Positions 1-7,794 of a stretch of 64,000 bases of DNA are shown here, piece by piece (position 1 is the first letter of the stretch; each line of letters opens with the position of its first letter). Origin of the DNA: Klebsiella michiganensis. GTDB lineage: Bacteria; Pseudomonadota; Gammaproteobacteria; Enterobacterales; Enterobacteriaceae. The position numbers and the translations under genes were made by a program. The DNA lies in assembly GCA_000963575.1 (NCBI GenBank), contig CP011077.1:1178001-1242000 (forward strand), given 5' to 3'. The notes under the pieces are model-generated. The model searched no databases. It saw only the letters and a list, made by a program, of their open reading frames with translations, and was not told the DNA's origin.

Positions 1-735
1 GCAAGGGACTCACTGGCCGCGCCGGTTAACGCGGCCCCGAGCCTGATAGCTGATGCGACTCCGCCAGCCCCGGTGAGAGAAGCGTTGTTCTCGCCCGTAA
101 GTTTGCCAGGCTCAGGTTCGCCGGCCCTGGCACAAGCGACAACGCTGACTGACGCCGGCGCACTGCCAGCCATGCCGTCGATGGCGATAAAAAACATTGA
201 GATTACGGCACCTGTGGCCGGGTTGAATGCCGGTGACAGCGTGGCTGTCTCAACCTTGCGCCCTGTAATACAGCCTGGCGCTGTGGGGAGTGAAACCCCG
301 CTTGCTTCGGCGACCATCAAGCTTGCGCCCGACTCTTCACGCTGGACTCAACAGCTGCAGTCCGCGCTCGGCGAACGGTTACAGGTGCAGATTAAGGACC
401 AGATCCAGCACGCGACCATCCGGCTCGATCCGCCGGAGATGGGCAAGATAGACATTGCCGTGCAGATCGAAAACGGACGCGTGCAGGTCACGATTAATGC
501 AAGCCAGGGGGAGGTTTACCGTGCGCTTCAGCAGGTCAGTAATGACTTACGTCAGAGTCTGACTGAGCAGAATTTTGTGCAGGTGAATGTCCAGGTTTCC
601 TCTCAGAACGGGCAGCGCGATGGCGGGCAGCAACAGGCGTCACGCGAGCAACAGCAGGATGTTATCGCCGCCTTAGACCTCGAGGCGCAAGCCACCGAGC
701 GGCGTGAAGATGCCTCCGTTCTAATGACCGTTTAA
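1..735 (+). CDS. lafE: Lateral flagellar hook-length control protein (FliK/LafE type), 5' truncated
   Basis: The reading frame is open from the first base, so the N-terminus lies outside the window and the first internal ATG or GTG is not the true start. The visible part has a low-complexity Ala/Pro/Thr-rich stretch and then a FliK-type C-terminal domain. That domain contains LGERLQVQIKDQIQHATIRL, the DPPEMGKIDI core, and a Gln-rich tail. Proteins of this family measure hook length and switch the flagellar export apparatus from hook to filament substrates. The next genes (fliL-, fliA-, motA- and motB-like) match the end of the Flag-2 lateral flagellar locus, so I call it LafE rather than polar FliK. 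Family is secure; the lateral assignment rests on context. Confidence 0.82.
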   Translation, partial: ARDSLAAPVNAAPSLIADATPPAPVREALFSPVSLPGSGSPALAQATTLTDAGALPAMPSMAIKNIEITAPVAGLNAGDSVAVSTLRPVIQPGAVGSETPLASATIKLAPDSSRWTQQLQSALGERLQVQIKDQIQHATIRLDPPEMGKIDIAVQIENGRVQVTINASQGEVYRALQQVSNDLRQSLTEQNFVQVNVQVSSQNGQRDGGQQQASREQQQDVIAALDLEAQATERREDASVLMTV

Positions 736-747
736 TAACAGAAAATT

Positions 748-1215
748 ATGACAGTAAAAACGTTTTCTCTGGGGCTGTTAATCGCCCTTATTGCCGCCGC
801 GTTTGCGGCGGTGTTGACCATAGTGGGTACTCACGTTCTGAGCAGGGATGAGGGCGGAAGCGGCATGCTGACCTCGTTGTTCAGCTCCACGGATGAACAG
901 CGCGTTGAGTTTGTCGAAATTAAAAATGTCGTTATCACTCTGCAAAGCAACGGGAGTAAAGAACGTTACCTGCTGCTGGAGCTGGCCTTAGCGACCAACG
1001 ATCCTGGTAGCGTGCAGAGGATTAACGACATGTCCCCGGCGGTACGCGGCGCCACGGTGAGCCTGCTCTCCGACATGCACTATGACAGGGTGCGTGCTAT
1101 GAGCGTTTCCGAGCTGAAAGCAGAGCTAATGAAGGCCTATGGCGAACGCTTCAGAAGCCTCAACAGCACCATACCGTTTCAGGATGTGATCATCAGCAAG
1201 ATGGTCTTTCAGTAA
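748..1215 (+). CDS. lafF: FliL-family flagellar basal body protein (LafF)
   Basis: 155 residues with one N-terminal membrane anchor (about residues 7-30, LGLLIALIAAAFAAVLTIVG) and a periplasmic FliL-type domain. FliL proteins sit at the stator-rotor ring and stabilise stators under load. It starts 12 bases after the hook-length gene and is followed by the sigma factor gene, which is the order in Flag-2 clusters. The sequence is diverged from primary FliL, so the call uses both the FliL-like layout (short tail, single TM, C-terminal TIPFQDVIISKMVFQ) and the neighbours. Confidence 0.78.
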   Translation: MTVKTFSLGLLIALIAAAFAAVLTIVGTHVLSRDEGGSGMLTSLFSSTDEQRVEFVEIKNVVITLQSNGSKERYLLLELALATNDPGSVQRINDMSPAVRGATVSLLSDMHYDRVRAMSVSELKAELMKAYGERFRSLNSTIPFQDVIISKMVFQ

Positions 1216-1236
1216 GTCACCACGGCGGTAAGGGAA

Positions 1237-1926
1237 ATGATGGATTTTATTGCTGATGATGCGCTGACGCCTGCGGAAGAGTCACATTATGTGAATGCTT
1301 ACTTACCGCTGGTGCATCGGGTTGTGAAGCAGCTTTCATATCAGGCGAGCAGCGTGATGGACAAAGAAGACATGGAGCAGATTGCCCTGATGGGGTTGCT
1401 CAGCTCTTTGCGCCGCTATGGTCATCCTGATGAACAGTTCGGGGCTTATGCCGTGCACCGCATTCGAGGGGCCGTGCTGGATGAGCTTCGTCAGCTCGAC
1501 TGGCGTCCTCGCCGCCTGCGGCAAAAGACCCACAAATTGAACGACGCTATCCGGGAGGTTGCCCGTGAGCTTGGCCGTCCGCCCAGCTTTTCAGACCTTG
1601 CCGGGAGGCTGGAGATCGATGCCGAAGAGTATCAGGAGTATCTGCTGCTGGACTGCGCGAAGTCGATGGACAGCCTGGATGAATTGCTCAGCAGCGAAAC
1701 GCATTCTGTTTCATTGAATGGCAGAAATTTAGAAGAAGAAGTGATGGTGAGCCGCACGCTGAAAACCGCGCTGGCAAGCCTTGATGAACGTGAACAAATG
1801 ATTTTGACGCTTTACTACCAGCATGAAATGAGCCTGAAAGAGATAGCGCTGGTGCTGGGGCTGACGGAGGCTCGAATTTGCCAGCTGAATAAAAAAATAG
1901 CGCAAAAAATTGAGCAGTTTTTTTAG
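1237..1926 (+). CDS. lafS: Flagellar sigma-28 factor (FliA/LafS type)
   Basis: 229 residues with the FliA layout: region 2 (about residues 20-85, including AYLPLVHRVVKQL and FGAYAVHRIRGAVLDELRQL), region 3 (about 90-150) and a C-terminal region 4 helix-turn-helix (about 180-225, LDEREQMILTLYYQHEMSLK). It should direct core RNA polymerase to the late lateral-flagellar promoters, including the stator genes just downstream. AAGGGAA precedes the two adjacent ATG codons at 1237 and 1240; either could be used. The neighbours separate it from the primary fliA, which would sit beside fliZ. Confidence 0.85.
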   Translation: MMDFIADDALTPAEESHYVNAYLPLVHRVVKQLSYQASSVMDKEDMEQIALMGLLSSLRRYGHPDEQFGAYAVHRIRGAVLDELRQLDWRPRRLRQKTHKLNDAIREVARELGRPPSFSDLAGRLEIDAEEYQEYLLLDCAKSMDSLDELLSSETHSVSLNGRNLEEEVMVSRTLKTALASLDEREQMILTLYYQHEMSLKEIALVLGLTEARICQLNKKIAQKIEQFF

Positions 1927-1949
1927 CAGTTTTTGAGAAGTGGAAACTC

Positions 1950-2813
1950 ATGCAGAAATTATTAGGTTTAGTGATTATTTTCGTCTGTGTTGTCGGCGGT
2001 TTTATTATGTCCGGCGGGCGGCTGGCTTCGTTCTGGCAGCCTGGTGAAATCATTATCATTTTAGGGGCCGGTTTTGGGGCGCTGGTGCTGGCTAACCCTA
2101 AAGCGGTGCTGGCCGAAATGTACCGCCAGTTTCGCGGCGTGATGCGCAAAAATGAGTATACCGATGAGTATCAGCGCCAGCTGCTGATGCTGCTTTTTGA
2201 GCTGCTGGAACTGGTGCAGGACGGCGGTCTGAAGGTGCTGGACGAGCATATTGAAGTGCCGGAAAGTAGCCCGCTGTTTCAAAAGTACCCGCTGATTCTG
2301 CGCGACAAAGCGCTGATTACCTTTATTTCGGACAATTTCCGCCTGATGGCGATGGGCAAAATCAACGAGCACGAGCTGGAGGGGATCCTTGAGCAGGAGC
2401 TGGTGGCGATGGAAGAGGATCTGCTGCTGCCGTCCCGCTCGCTGCAGCGTATCGCCGAGGCCATGCCGGGGTTTGGGATTTGCGCCGCGGTGCTCGGAAT
2501 AATCATTACCATGCAGTCTATCGATGGCTCCATCGCCGTTATCGGCGTGAAAGTAGCGGCCGCGCTGGTGGGGACTTTTCTTGGGGTCTTTTTCTGTTAC
2601 TGCCTGATGGATCCGGTAGCAAACGCCATGGAGCAGCGCACCAAGAAGCAGATGGCGGTGCTCGAGTGCGTGCGAACCGTGCTGGTGAATCACGTTGCCG
2701 GTAAACCGACGCTGCTGGCGGTGGATGCCGGGCGAAAAATGCTGCCGCTGGACTCCAAACCCACGTTTGCCACACTCGATGGCTGGGTAAACCAGATGAC
2801 GGGTGAAGCGTAA
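1950..2813 (+). CDS. lafT: Lateral flagellar motor stator protein, MotA type (LafT)
   Basis: 287 residues, the usual MotA length. Two hydrophobic segments lie near the N-terminus (about 1-55) and two more near residues 165-220 (FGICAAVLGIIITMQSIDGS, VAAALVGTFLGVFFCYCLMD). Between them is the long cytoplasmic loop that contacts the rotor. MotA-type proteins form a pentamer around the MotB dimer and couple ion flow to rotation. The stop codon overlaps the start of the motB-like gene by one base (TAATG), so the two should be translationally coupled. Confidence 0.88.
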   Translation: MQKLLGLVIIFVCVVGGFIMSGGRLASFWQPGEIIIILGAGFGALVLANPKAVLAEMYRQFRGVMRKNEYTDEYQRQLLMLLFELLELVQDGGLKVLDEHIEVPESSPLFQKYPLILRDKALITFISDNFRLMAMGKINEHELEGILEQELVAMEEDLLLPSRSLQRIAEAMPGFGICAAVLGIIITMQSIDGSIAVIGVKVAAALVGTFLGVFFCYCLMDPVANAMEQRTKKQMAVLECVRTVLVNHVAGKPTLLAVDAGRKMLPLDSKPTFATLDGWVNQMTGEA

Positions 2814-3760
2814 TGCGTGGCAAAGCAAAGGGGCCTACCACCATTATTAAGCGCGCTTCACGCAGAAGCCATGACGCTGTTCATGGCGGCGCGTGGAAGG
2901 TGGCGTTTGCTGATTTTACCCTGGCCATGATGGCGCTGTTTATGGTGCTGTGGATTATGGGGGCGGTCACCGAAGAAGAGCGTAAAGAGATTGTCTCGTT
3001 GCTTAACAGCGACTCGCTGTTTGACGGGATGTCCGCGACGCCCATAACCCAGCCAAACGGCTCCGGGGGGAGCGTGACCATCCTGGCCGGGAAATCGAAG
3101 CCGGATGACGCCAGCCACGATATTCAACAGGATGTCGCCGCCCTGCATGCATTGACTAAAACGGCAAGCCAGAGCGAAAGGCTGGAGGACGTGAACCGCC
3201 GCTCTGAGCAGGAAATTGAAGATTTGGCCCGGGTGATCATGAAGATCACCTCTGCGTATGATGCCCAGTCCAACTTGCAAATCGAAATCGTGCCGCAGGG
3301 GCTGCGTATTTTGGTGCAGGATGACCAAAAAAGAGAAATGTTCCAGCGTAGCAGCGCCATTCTGACCCCCTTTTTTAACCGCCTGCTGACGGAGTTTGCT
3401 ACGGCGCTGAACTCCATAGATAACAAAATCATTATTACCGGGCACACCGACTCCACGCGCTTTCGCGATCAGGAGCTTTACAACAACTGGAACCTGTCTG
3501 GTGAGCGCGCCATGCAGGCACGTAAAGCGCTGACCAAGGGCGGGTTGGCTGACGGGAAAGTGCTGCAGGTGAGCGGGATGGCGGACCAGATGCTGCTCGA
3601 TCCTGAGCATCCTCTCAGTTCGGCCAACCGCCGGATTGAAATTATGGTGTTAACCCATTCCGCGAGCGCGTCGCTATATCAGTTCTTTGGCCAGCACGGG
3701 GAGAAAGTTCTTAAACCTCTGGCCGAGCGCGTCGCGCGGCAGCCCTCCACGGCACGATAA
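2813..3760 (+). CDS. lafU: Lateral flagellar motor stator protein, MotB type (LafU)
   Basis: 315 residues. A basic N-terminus leads into one TM helix, AFADFTLAMMALFMVLWIMG. Asp34 lies in the A-D-F motif and corresponds to the ion-binding Asp of MotB. A variable linker follows, then an OmpA-like peptidoglycan-binding domain (about 190-285) with IIITGHTDSTRF and NWNLSGERAMQARKAL. It anchors the stator to the wall and forms the ion channel with LafT. The corresponding gene in laboratory E. coli (lafU/mbhA) is a fragment; here it appears complete. Proton versus sodium use cannot be told from the sequence with confidence. Confidence 0.88.
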   Translation: MRGKAKGPTTIIKRASRRSHDAVHGGAWKVAFADFTLAMMALFMVLWIMGAVTEEERKEIVSLLNSDSLFDGMSATPITQPNGSGGSVTILAGKSKPDDASHDIQQDVAALHALTKTASQSERLEDVNRRSEQEIEDLARVIMKITSAYDAQSNLQIEIVPQGLRILVQDDQKREMFQRSSAILTPFFNRLLTEFATALNSIDNKIIITGHTDSTRFRDQELYNNWNLSGERAMQARKALTKGGLADGKVLQVSGMADQMLLDPEHPLSSANRRIEIMVLTHSASASLYQFFGQHGEKVLKPLAERVARQPSTAR

Positions 3761-3771
3761 GTTTTCAGGTA

Positions 3772-4614
3772 TTGGTTTTGTTCATATCGATTTCTACCTC
3801 AATTGTCTCCACTTTTCCGCCTGCGTCCGAACTCTCCCGGCGCATGGCGGGATTTTTTTTTCTGCTGCTTTTTGTTCTGTTTTCTTCACAAGCCTGGGCT
3901 TCACCCGCTAAGAAGCCGAAAGCCGGAGTGAAGCGCCCCCAGGTCGTGCAGCCGCAGAGTAAAGAAGCTCGCGAACGGATGAAGAATCGCGCGAGGTTGC
4001 TCGCGAATGCCCGGCCGCGCCTCGCCGTTGTCCCGCCTACGCCTGAACAGAAAAAGCGCCAGGCCGCGGAAAAACTAGCCGCCCGGGCTCTAAACCGTGA
4101 ACAGCTTGCCATGCACATTCGCTGGCGACCTGGGTTGATAGGCGGTTCTGAAGCTTTGTGGCCGCTGGCGACCGAAGCGCTTATGGCTGAGATGAGCAGC
4201 CCGCGGGTTGAAGCCACCCTCCACAAAGTGATCGCCCGCCTCAAGCTCCAGCTGGGTAAACCCTATGTCTGGGGCGGGCAGACGCCGGAACAAGGGTTCG
4301 ACTGTAGCGGGCTAATTTATTACGCCTATAACCAGCTGCTCAGCCAAAAGCTTCCGCGTACCGCCAACGGAATGTTCCAGGATAGGCGCATCAAGCGAAT
4401 CAGTCAGCGTGAGCTTCGGCGCGGCGATCTGGTATTTTTCAGTATCAAAAGCCAGGGCAGCGCCGATCACGTCGGGGTTTATTTAGGGGAAGGGCAGTTT
4501 ATCGAAGCGCCCAGAACCGGGCTAAATATTCGCATCAGCCAGTTGGCAGACAATTACTGGCAGGATCATTATCTGGGGGCGAAACGTATTTTGACCGAGG
4601 AGGCGATTTTGTAA
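3772..4614 (+). CDS. Secreted NlpC/P60 peptidoglycan hydrolase
   Basis: 280 residues from a TTG start. An ATG at 3844 would give 256 residues, but it removes the two arginines just before the hydrophobic core (MAGFFFLLLFVLFSSQAWA), so an upstream start fits a signal peptide better. After a Lys/Arg-rich linker comes an NlpC/P60 domain (about residues 150-275) with the catalytic Cys in FDCSGLIYYAYNQ, the His in ADHVGVYLGEG, and a third polar residue further on. Such enzymes cut the D-Glu to diaminopimelate bond in stem peptides. It follows lafU by 11 bases, which could mean a role in making room for the lateral motor, but that is inference. It also resembles housekeeping Spr/NlpC-type enzymes. 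Confidence 0.78.
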   Translation: MVLFISISTSIVSTFPPASELSRRMAGFFFLLLFVLFSSQAWASPAKKPKAGVKRPQVVQPQSKEARERMKNRARLLANARPRLAVVPPTPEQKKRQAAEKLAARALNREQLAMHIRWRPGLIGGSEALWPLATEALMAEMSSPRVEATLHKVIARLKLQLGKPYVWGGQTPEQGFDCSGLIYYAYNQLLSQKLPRTANGMFQDRRIKRISQRELRRGDLVFFSIKSQGSADHVGVYLGEGQFIEAPRTGLNIRISQLADNYWQDHYLGAKRILTEEAIL

Positions 4615-4618
4615 GGCT

Positions 4619-4661
4619 ACTCCTCACCCCGGCACTCTCCCCTCAGGGGGCGAGGGGGAAG
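4619..4661 (+). repeat. GC-rich palindromic element (REP-like), also a possible terminator
   Basis: The segment reads CTCACCCCGGCACTCTCCCC, then TCA, then GGGGGCGAGGGGGA. It forms an imperfect hairpin with the CTCTCCCCT / AGGGGGCGAG arms. It resembles a dispersed intergenic motif of the type CCCTCACCC...CTCTCCC...GGGGAGAGGG that I know from several enterobacterial and pseudomonad genomes. It sits between two convergent genes. Only one copy is in the window, so dispersal cannot be shown here. Confidence 0.4.
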
Positions 4662-4850
4662 GTAAAAGCCAGCAGCGAAATGCTGGTTTAAATCAGTACC
4701 CGGACATAAAGCGCGCCGTTCCCCGGCGCGGTGGCTGCATATAAAGCCGGGCTGGAAGCCAACGGAATAATCGCTGCGCTTCCATAATCGTGGGGGCTTG
4801 TGGCTAACAAGCAGCCCCTCCCGGAAGAGAGACCGCCCCGGCGAATCGAA

Positions 4851-5261
4851 TTAACGGTGAAGCTCACCGGCGGCTTCCGGCTGGTAGTGCAACGCCAGCA
4901 CTTCAAGGTGAGTCTGGCTGCCGTTTGGCAGCGCCCAGTTGATGCTATCACCTACACGCAGGCCCAGCAGCGCGGCACCTACCGGGGCCATAACGGAAAG
5001 CTGGCTGTCGCTGTCGGTCAGGTTTGCCGGGTAGACCAGCGTGCGAACGTGGACTTCCTGAGTGCTTAAATCGCGGAACTCTACGCGACTGTTCATGGAC
5101 ACCACATCCGGTGGCATCTTCTCCGGGCTGCACATCTCCGCGCGATCGAGTTCGGCGTTGAGCGCCTCTGCCACCGGGGCTTTGGCGTACTGCGGCTGTT
5201 CCAGCAGGCGGTCAAGGCGTTCGGCGTCTAGTTCGTTGATGATGATGGCAGGTCTGGACAT
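4851..5261 (-). CDS. rnk: Regulator of nucleoside diphosphate kinase (Rnk)
   Basis: 136 residues, the E. coli length. Rnk resembles Gre factors: a short N-terminal coiled coil (about 1-45, MSRPAIIINELDAERLDRLL) and a C-terminal FKBP-like GreA/B domain (about 50-130, LVYPANLTDSDSQLSVMAPV, GAALLGLRVGDSINW). It binds RNA polymerase near the secondary channel and is reported to affect NTP and alginate metabolism, with no transcript-cleaving acidic tip. I set the start at MSRPA because GGAGAG lies just before it and this matches the family; an upstream ATG would add ten residues. Confidence 0.95.
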   Translation of the reverse strand: MSRPAIIINELDAERLDRLLEQPQYAKAPVAEALNAELDRAEMCSPEKMPPDVVSMNSRVEFRDLSTQEVHVRTLVYPANLTDSDSQLSVMAPVGAALLGLRVGDSINWALPNGSQTHLEVLALHYQPEAAGELHR

Positions 5262-5314
5262 AGTTCTCTCCGTGTAAAAAAAACAGGGCACTCATGTGCT
5301 GAAATCGTACAAAG

Positions 5315-5343
5315 AAAAACCCCCACCGAAACCGGCGAGGGTT
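5315..5343 (-). terminator. Rho-independent terminator after the GntP-family permease gene
   Basis: Read on the minus strand: CCCTCGCCG, a short TTT loop, CGGTGGGGG (two G-U pairs), then TTTTTC. It lies between the permease stop codon and the rnk start and should separate the two transcripts. Confidence 0.8.
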
Positions 5344-5423
5344 GTTCATGTTGGAACGATGATACTGAGCTTGGCCTTCAGTTGAAAGCGAGATAAGTCA
5401 CATTTTGACTTTACCCGTGCCGC

Positions 5424-6800
5424 TTACAAAATCACGCTTCCCAGCGCCGCCAGCAGGAAGGCGATGGTGCCGATCAGCGTTTCCATCACGGTCCAGGTTT
5501 TCAGCGTCGTTTTCTCATCCATTTCCAGGAAACGCCCCACCAGCCAGAAGCCTGAGTCATTTACGTGGGACAGCACGGTTGCTCCCCCGGCGATGGCGAT
5601 AACGATAAAGCACAGGTCGAACTGGCTGAGACCGGTGGTGGCTTCGACCATCGGTGATACCAGCGCGGCGGTCGTGGTCAGGGCAACAGTGGCTGACCCT
5701 TGAGCGACGCGAAGCGCGGTCGAGATAACAAAGGCGGCAACGATAACCGGCATGCCGGTGTCCGAGAGTACGCCTGCCAGCGCGTCGCCGATGCCGCTGG
5801 CGCGCAGCACGCCGCCGAACATACCGCCGGCGCCGGTGACCAGGATAATGCCGCAAATCGGACCCAGCGCACCGTCACAAATTTTTTCAAGGTGCTGACG
5901 GCTGTGCTTGCCGCTGAAGACAATCAGCGCAAAAAAGACGGTGATCAGCAGCGCAATCGGCGTTTTGCCCAGCATACGCAAGAAGTTCACCAGCGTATTG
6001 TCGGCGCCGACCCAGCCGAGCACCGTGGCGGTGTTGAGGCCGGTATCAAGGAAAATCAGCACCAGCGGCATCAGTAAAATGGCCATCACCATCCCAAACG
6101 ACGGTGGCTGGTGATTTTCGTCCACTTCGATTTTGCCGAGGAAAGAGGTTGGCAGAGGGATGTCGAATTTCTTTCCAGCATACAGCCCGAAGAGATAGGC
6201 ACCGATATACCAGGTCGGAATGGCGATAATCAGCCCCACTACCACCAACAGGCCGATGTTCGCGCCCAGCAATTCACTGGCGGCCACGGGGCCTGGGTGT
6301 GGCGGCAGAAGCGCATGCATTACCGCAAAGGCGCCGGCTGCCGGGAGCGCATATTTCAGGGTTGAACCGCCAAATTGCTTAGCCACGCTGAAGATAATCG
6401 GCAGCATGACCACCAGGCCCGCGTCGAAGAAGATCGGGAAGCCAAACAGAAGTGAGGCGACGCCGAGCGCGAAGGGCGCCCGATGAGCGCCAAAGGTGCC
6501 AATCAGCGTATCCGCCAGCACTTTTGCGCCACCGGAAATTTCCAGCAGGCGGCCTATCATGGCGCCTAGCCCAACCAATAAAGCGACTCCCGCCAGGGTG
6601 CTGCCGAAGCCGCCCAGAATCGTGGGCACAATTTTGTCGAAGGGCACGCCCGTGACGAGGGCGACAATAACGCTGACCAGGGTCAGCGCCAGAAAAGCAT
6701 GCACGCGAAAGCGCATGATCAAAATGAGCAGGAGCACGACGGAACAGGCGGCAATACCCAGCAGGCTTCCTGCGCCTAAACTTGTTGTTATTTCAGTCAT
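5424..6800 (-). CDS. GntP-family gluconate / sugar-acid permease
   Basis: 458 residues with about 12-14 hydrophobic segments. The Gnt family signature is visible: HALLPPHPGPVAASELLGAN (about 175-195), ALRVAQGSATVALTTTAALV and VNDSGFWLVGRF near the C-terminus. GntP-family carriers import gluconate or related aldonates with protons. The start at 6800 has GGGGA eight bases upstream. Two GntR-type operators lie just upstream of this gene, which favours gluconate as substrate. It differs from E. coli GntT and GntU enough that I do not assign a symbol. No gluconate kinase gene is adjacent. In E. coli this slot between rnk and rna has no permease of this family. Confidence 0.85.
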   Translation of the reverse strand: MTEITTSLGAGSLLGIAACSVVLLLILIMRFRVHAFLALTLVSVIVALVTGVPFDKIVPTILGGFGSTLAGVALLVGLGAMIGRLLEISGGAKVLADTLIGTFGAHRAPFALGVASLLFGFPIFFDAGLVVMLPIIFSVAKQFGGSTLKYALPAAGAFAVMHALLPPHPGPVAASELLGANIGLLVVVGLIIAIPTWYIGAYLFGLYAGKKFDIPLPTSFLGKIEVDENHQPPSFGMVMAILLMPLVLIFLDTGLNTATVLGWVGADNTLVNFLRMLGKTPIALLITVFFALIVFSGKHSRQHLEKICDGALGPICGIILVTGAGGMFGGVLRASGIGDALAGVLSDTGMPVIVAAFVISTALRVAQGSATVALTTTAALVSPMVEATTGLSQFDLCFIVIAIAGGATVLSHVNDSGFWLVGRFLEMDEKTTLKTWTVMETLIGTIAFLLAALGSVIL

Positions 6801-6857
6801 TTTATTTCCCCAGTGGCAAATTCTAAGATGAATGCACCAAAAGCTTATTATCTGGTG

Positions 6858-6890
6858 ATGTTGATACCGGTAACATGATATCGGTAACAT
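6858..6890 (-). promoter_or_regulatory. Two overlapping GntR-type operators upstream of the permease gene
   Basis: On the minus strand 6875-6890 reads ATGTTACCGATATCAT and 6861-6876 reads ATGTTACCGGTATCAA. Both match the palindromic ATGTTACCGGTAACAT pattern of GntR of the LacI family, and they share two bases. They lie 58-90 bases upstream of the start codon, where they could block transcription. Two operators at gntT is also the arrangement in E. coli. Confidence 0.7.
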
Positions 6891-7286
6891 CCAGCTGTCT
6901 GTAAATGAACTCTGTAATGTTTGTTAACATTTTGGGATGAAGTTCAAACAATCAAAATAATCAGCGCGAAAGGTGAGCGGGAGAATTGTTTGGCCGGAGA
7001 AAATCTGACATGCGCCTGTGCCGGGTTTGGTTCGCCGACAGAGGATGTGGGGGATAGGAAATATTCAGTTGTCGGGCAGGCAGTAGCGTGACTGTGTTTT
7101 TATTATTTTTTCTGGCAGTAATACTTTATGGGTAATTTATTTCAACGGGGCGGAAAATTCTTGTGTTTATTTTCACGCCGGCTAAAATCCACGCCCGCTG
7201 AATATCAGTGGGAAATGCAGTTTCTTTGTATTTTTTTAATCTGGCTAATTGCTATTGTTGGTATTAACTTCTTCATGGATGGTTCT
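6891..7286. other. Intergenic region, no convincing gene
   Basis: Between the permease operators and the small lipoprotein gene. A plus-strand frame is open from 7128 to the lipoprotein stop, but its first 50 codons lack a ribosome site and do not look like protein. I see no repeat, tRNA or strong hairpin here. Confidence 0.5.
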
Positions 7287-7448
7287 ATGCTTAAAGCAGT
7301 TTTTTTCTCTACGGCGTTACTGCTAACCGGCTGTACGGCCTCGGATTTCATCAGCGCGACGGGTGAAATATTAAATGCCAAAGACTCGCATGATAAAAAT
7401 ATGAGAAATGAAAGAATTAAGGCTGCTAATAAAGCCGCGGGTTATTAA
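7287..7448 (+). CDS. Small predicted lipoprotein, 53 residues, unknown function
   Basis: From ATG 7287 the product begins MLKAVFFSTALLLTGCTASD: a short signal peptide ending in the lipobox LLTGC, giving a lipidated Cys16. The mature peptide of about 38 residues is polar with basic and acidic residues (ASDFISATGEILNAKDSHDK, then NMRNERIKAANKAAGY) and probably helical. GGATGG lies a few bases before the start. A longer in-frame start at 7128 exists but would bury the lipobox behind 50 unlikely residues. I do not recognise the family. Confidence 0.6.
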   Translation: MLKAVFFSTALLLTGCTASDFISATGEILNAKDSHDKNMRNERIKAANKAAGY

Positions 7449-7510
7449 TTAAGGCTCGTCGTTCGGTTATACCGTTGCAGAAAGGATGTTTTTACGAATT
7501 ATTGAACGAC

Positions 7511-7537
7511 CGGGCCACCGATTTATGCGCTGGCCCG
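7511..7537. other. Stem-loop between convergent small genes
   Basis: CGGGCCA and TGGCCCG form a perfect 7-bp stem around a 13-base loop. It lies between the small lipoprotein gene and the convergent 52-residue gene. There is no T-run, so it may be a weak terminator or an mRNA 3' end structure. Confidence 0.35.
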
Positions 7538-7544
7538 AGTGGTA

Positions 7545-7703
7545 TTAACGAACATTGTGCTCCGCTATCGGCAGCAGAAGCTCTTTGAGAATGTCATAGC
7601 GCTCCTGCGGCGAGAGCCAGATAAATCCCAGCAGTTTTTGCCGACTGCCTTCACTCTCGAACTGTGCCTTCAACTGCAATAAATACCGTTTTGTTCTGCT
7701 CAT
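7545..7703 (-). CDS. Hypothetical 52-residue protein
   Basis: Starts MSRTKRYLLQLKAQFESEGS and ends LKELLLPIAEHNVR. GGAGGT stands seven bases before the ATG, an almost ideal ribosome site, which supports this start over a longer one at 7754. The protein is charged, has no signal or TM segment, and looks mostly helical. It includes LLGFIWLSPQERYDILKELL, which could pack as a small helical bundle. I do not recognise a family. It lies upstream of rna on neither operon side: rna ends beyond it and is transcribed on the same strand toward it. Confidence 0.6.
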   Translation of the reverse strand: MSRTKRYLLQLKAQFESEGSRQKLLGFIWLSPQERYDILKELLLPIAEHNVR

Positions 7704-7794
7704 GGTGACCTCCAGTTCCGTTACCTGAAGGCTATAACCAAAAAACCGGAACAAATAGTGATGCGATTAATTTTTGACTTCAGTATTTATTCAA

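Noticed and set aside
2061..3610. Two 250-codon frames opposite lafT and lafU
   Set aside because: Shadow frames of GC-rich genes; His/Gln-rich composition is typical of antisense translation.
7128..7286. Longer N-terminus for the small lipoprotein
   Set aside because: No ribosome site at 7128 and it would place the lipobox in mid-protein.
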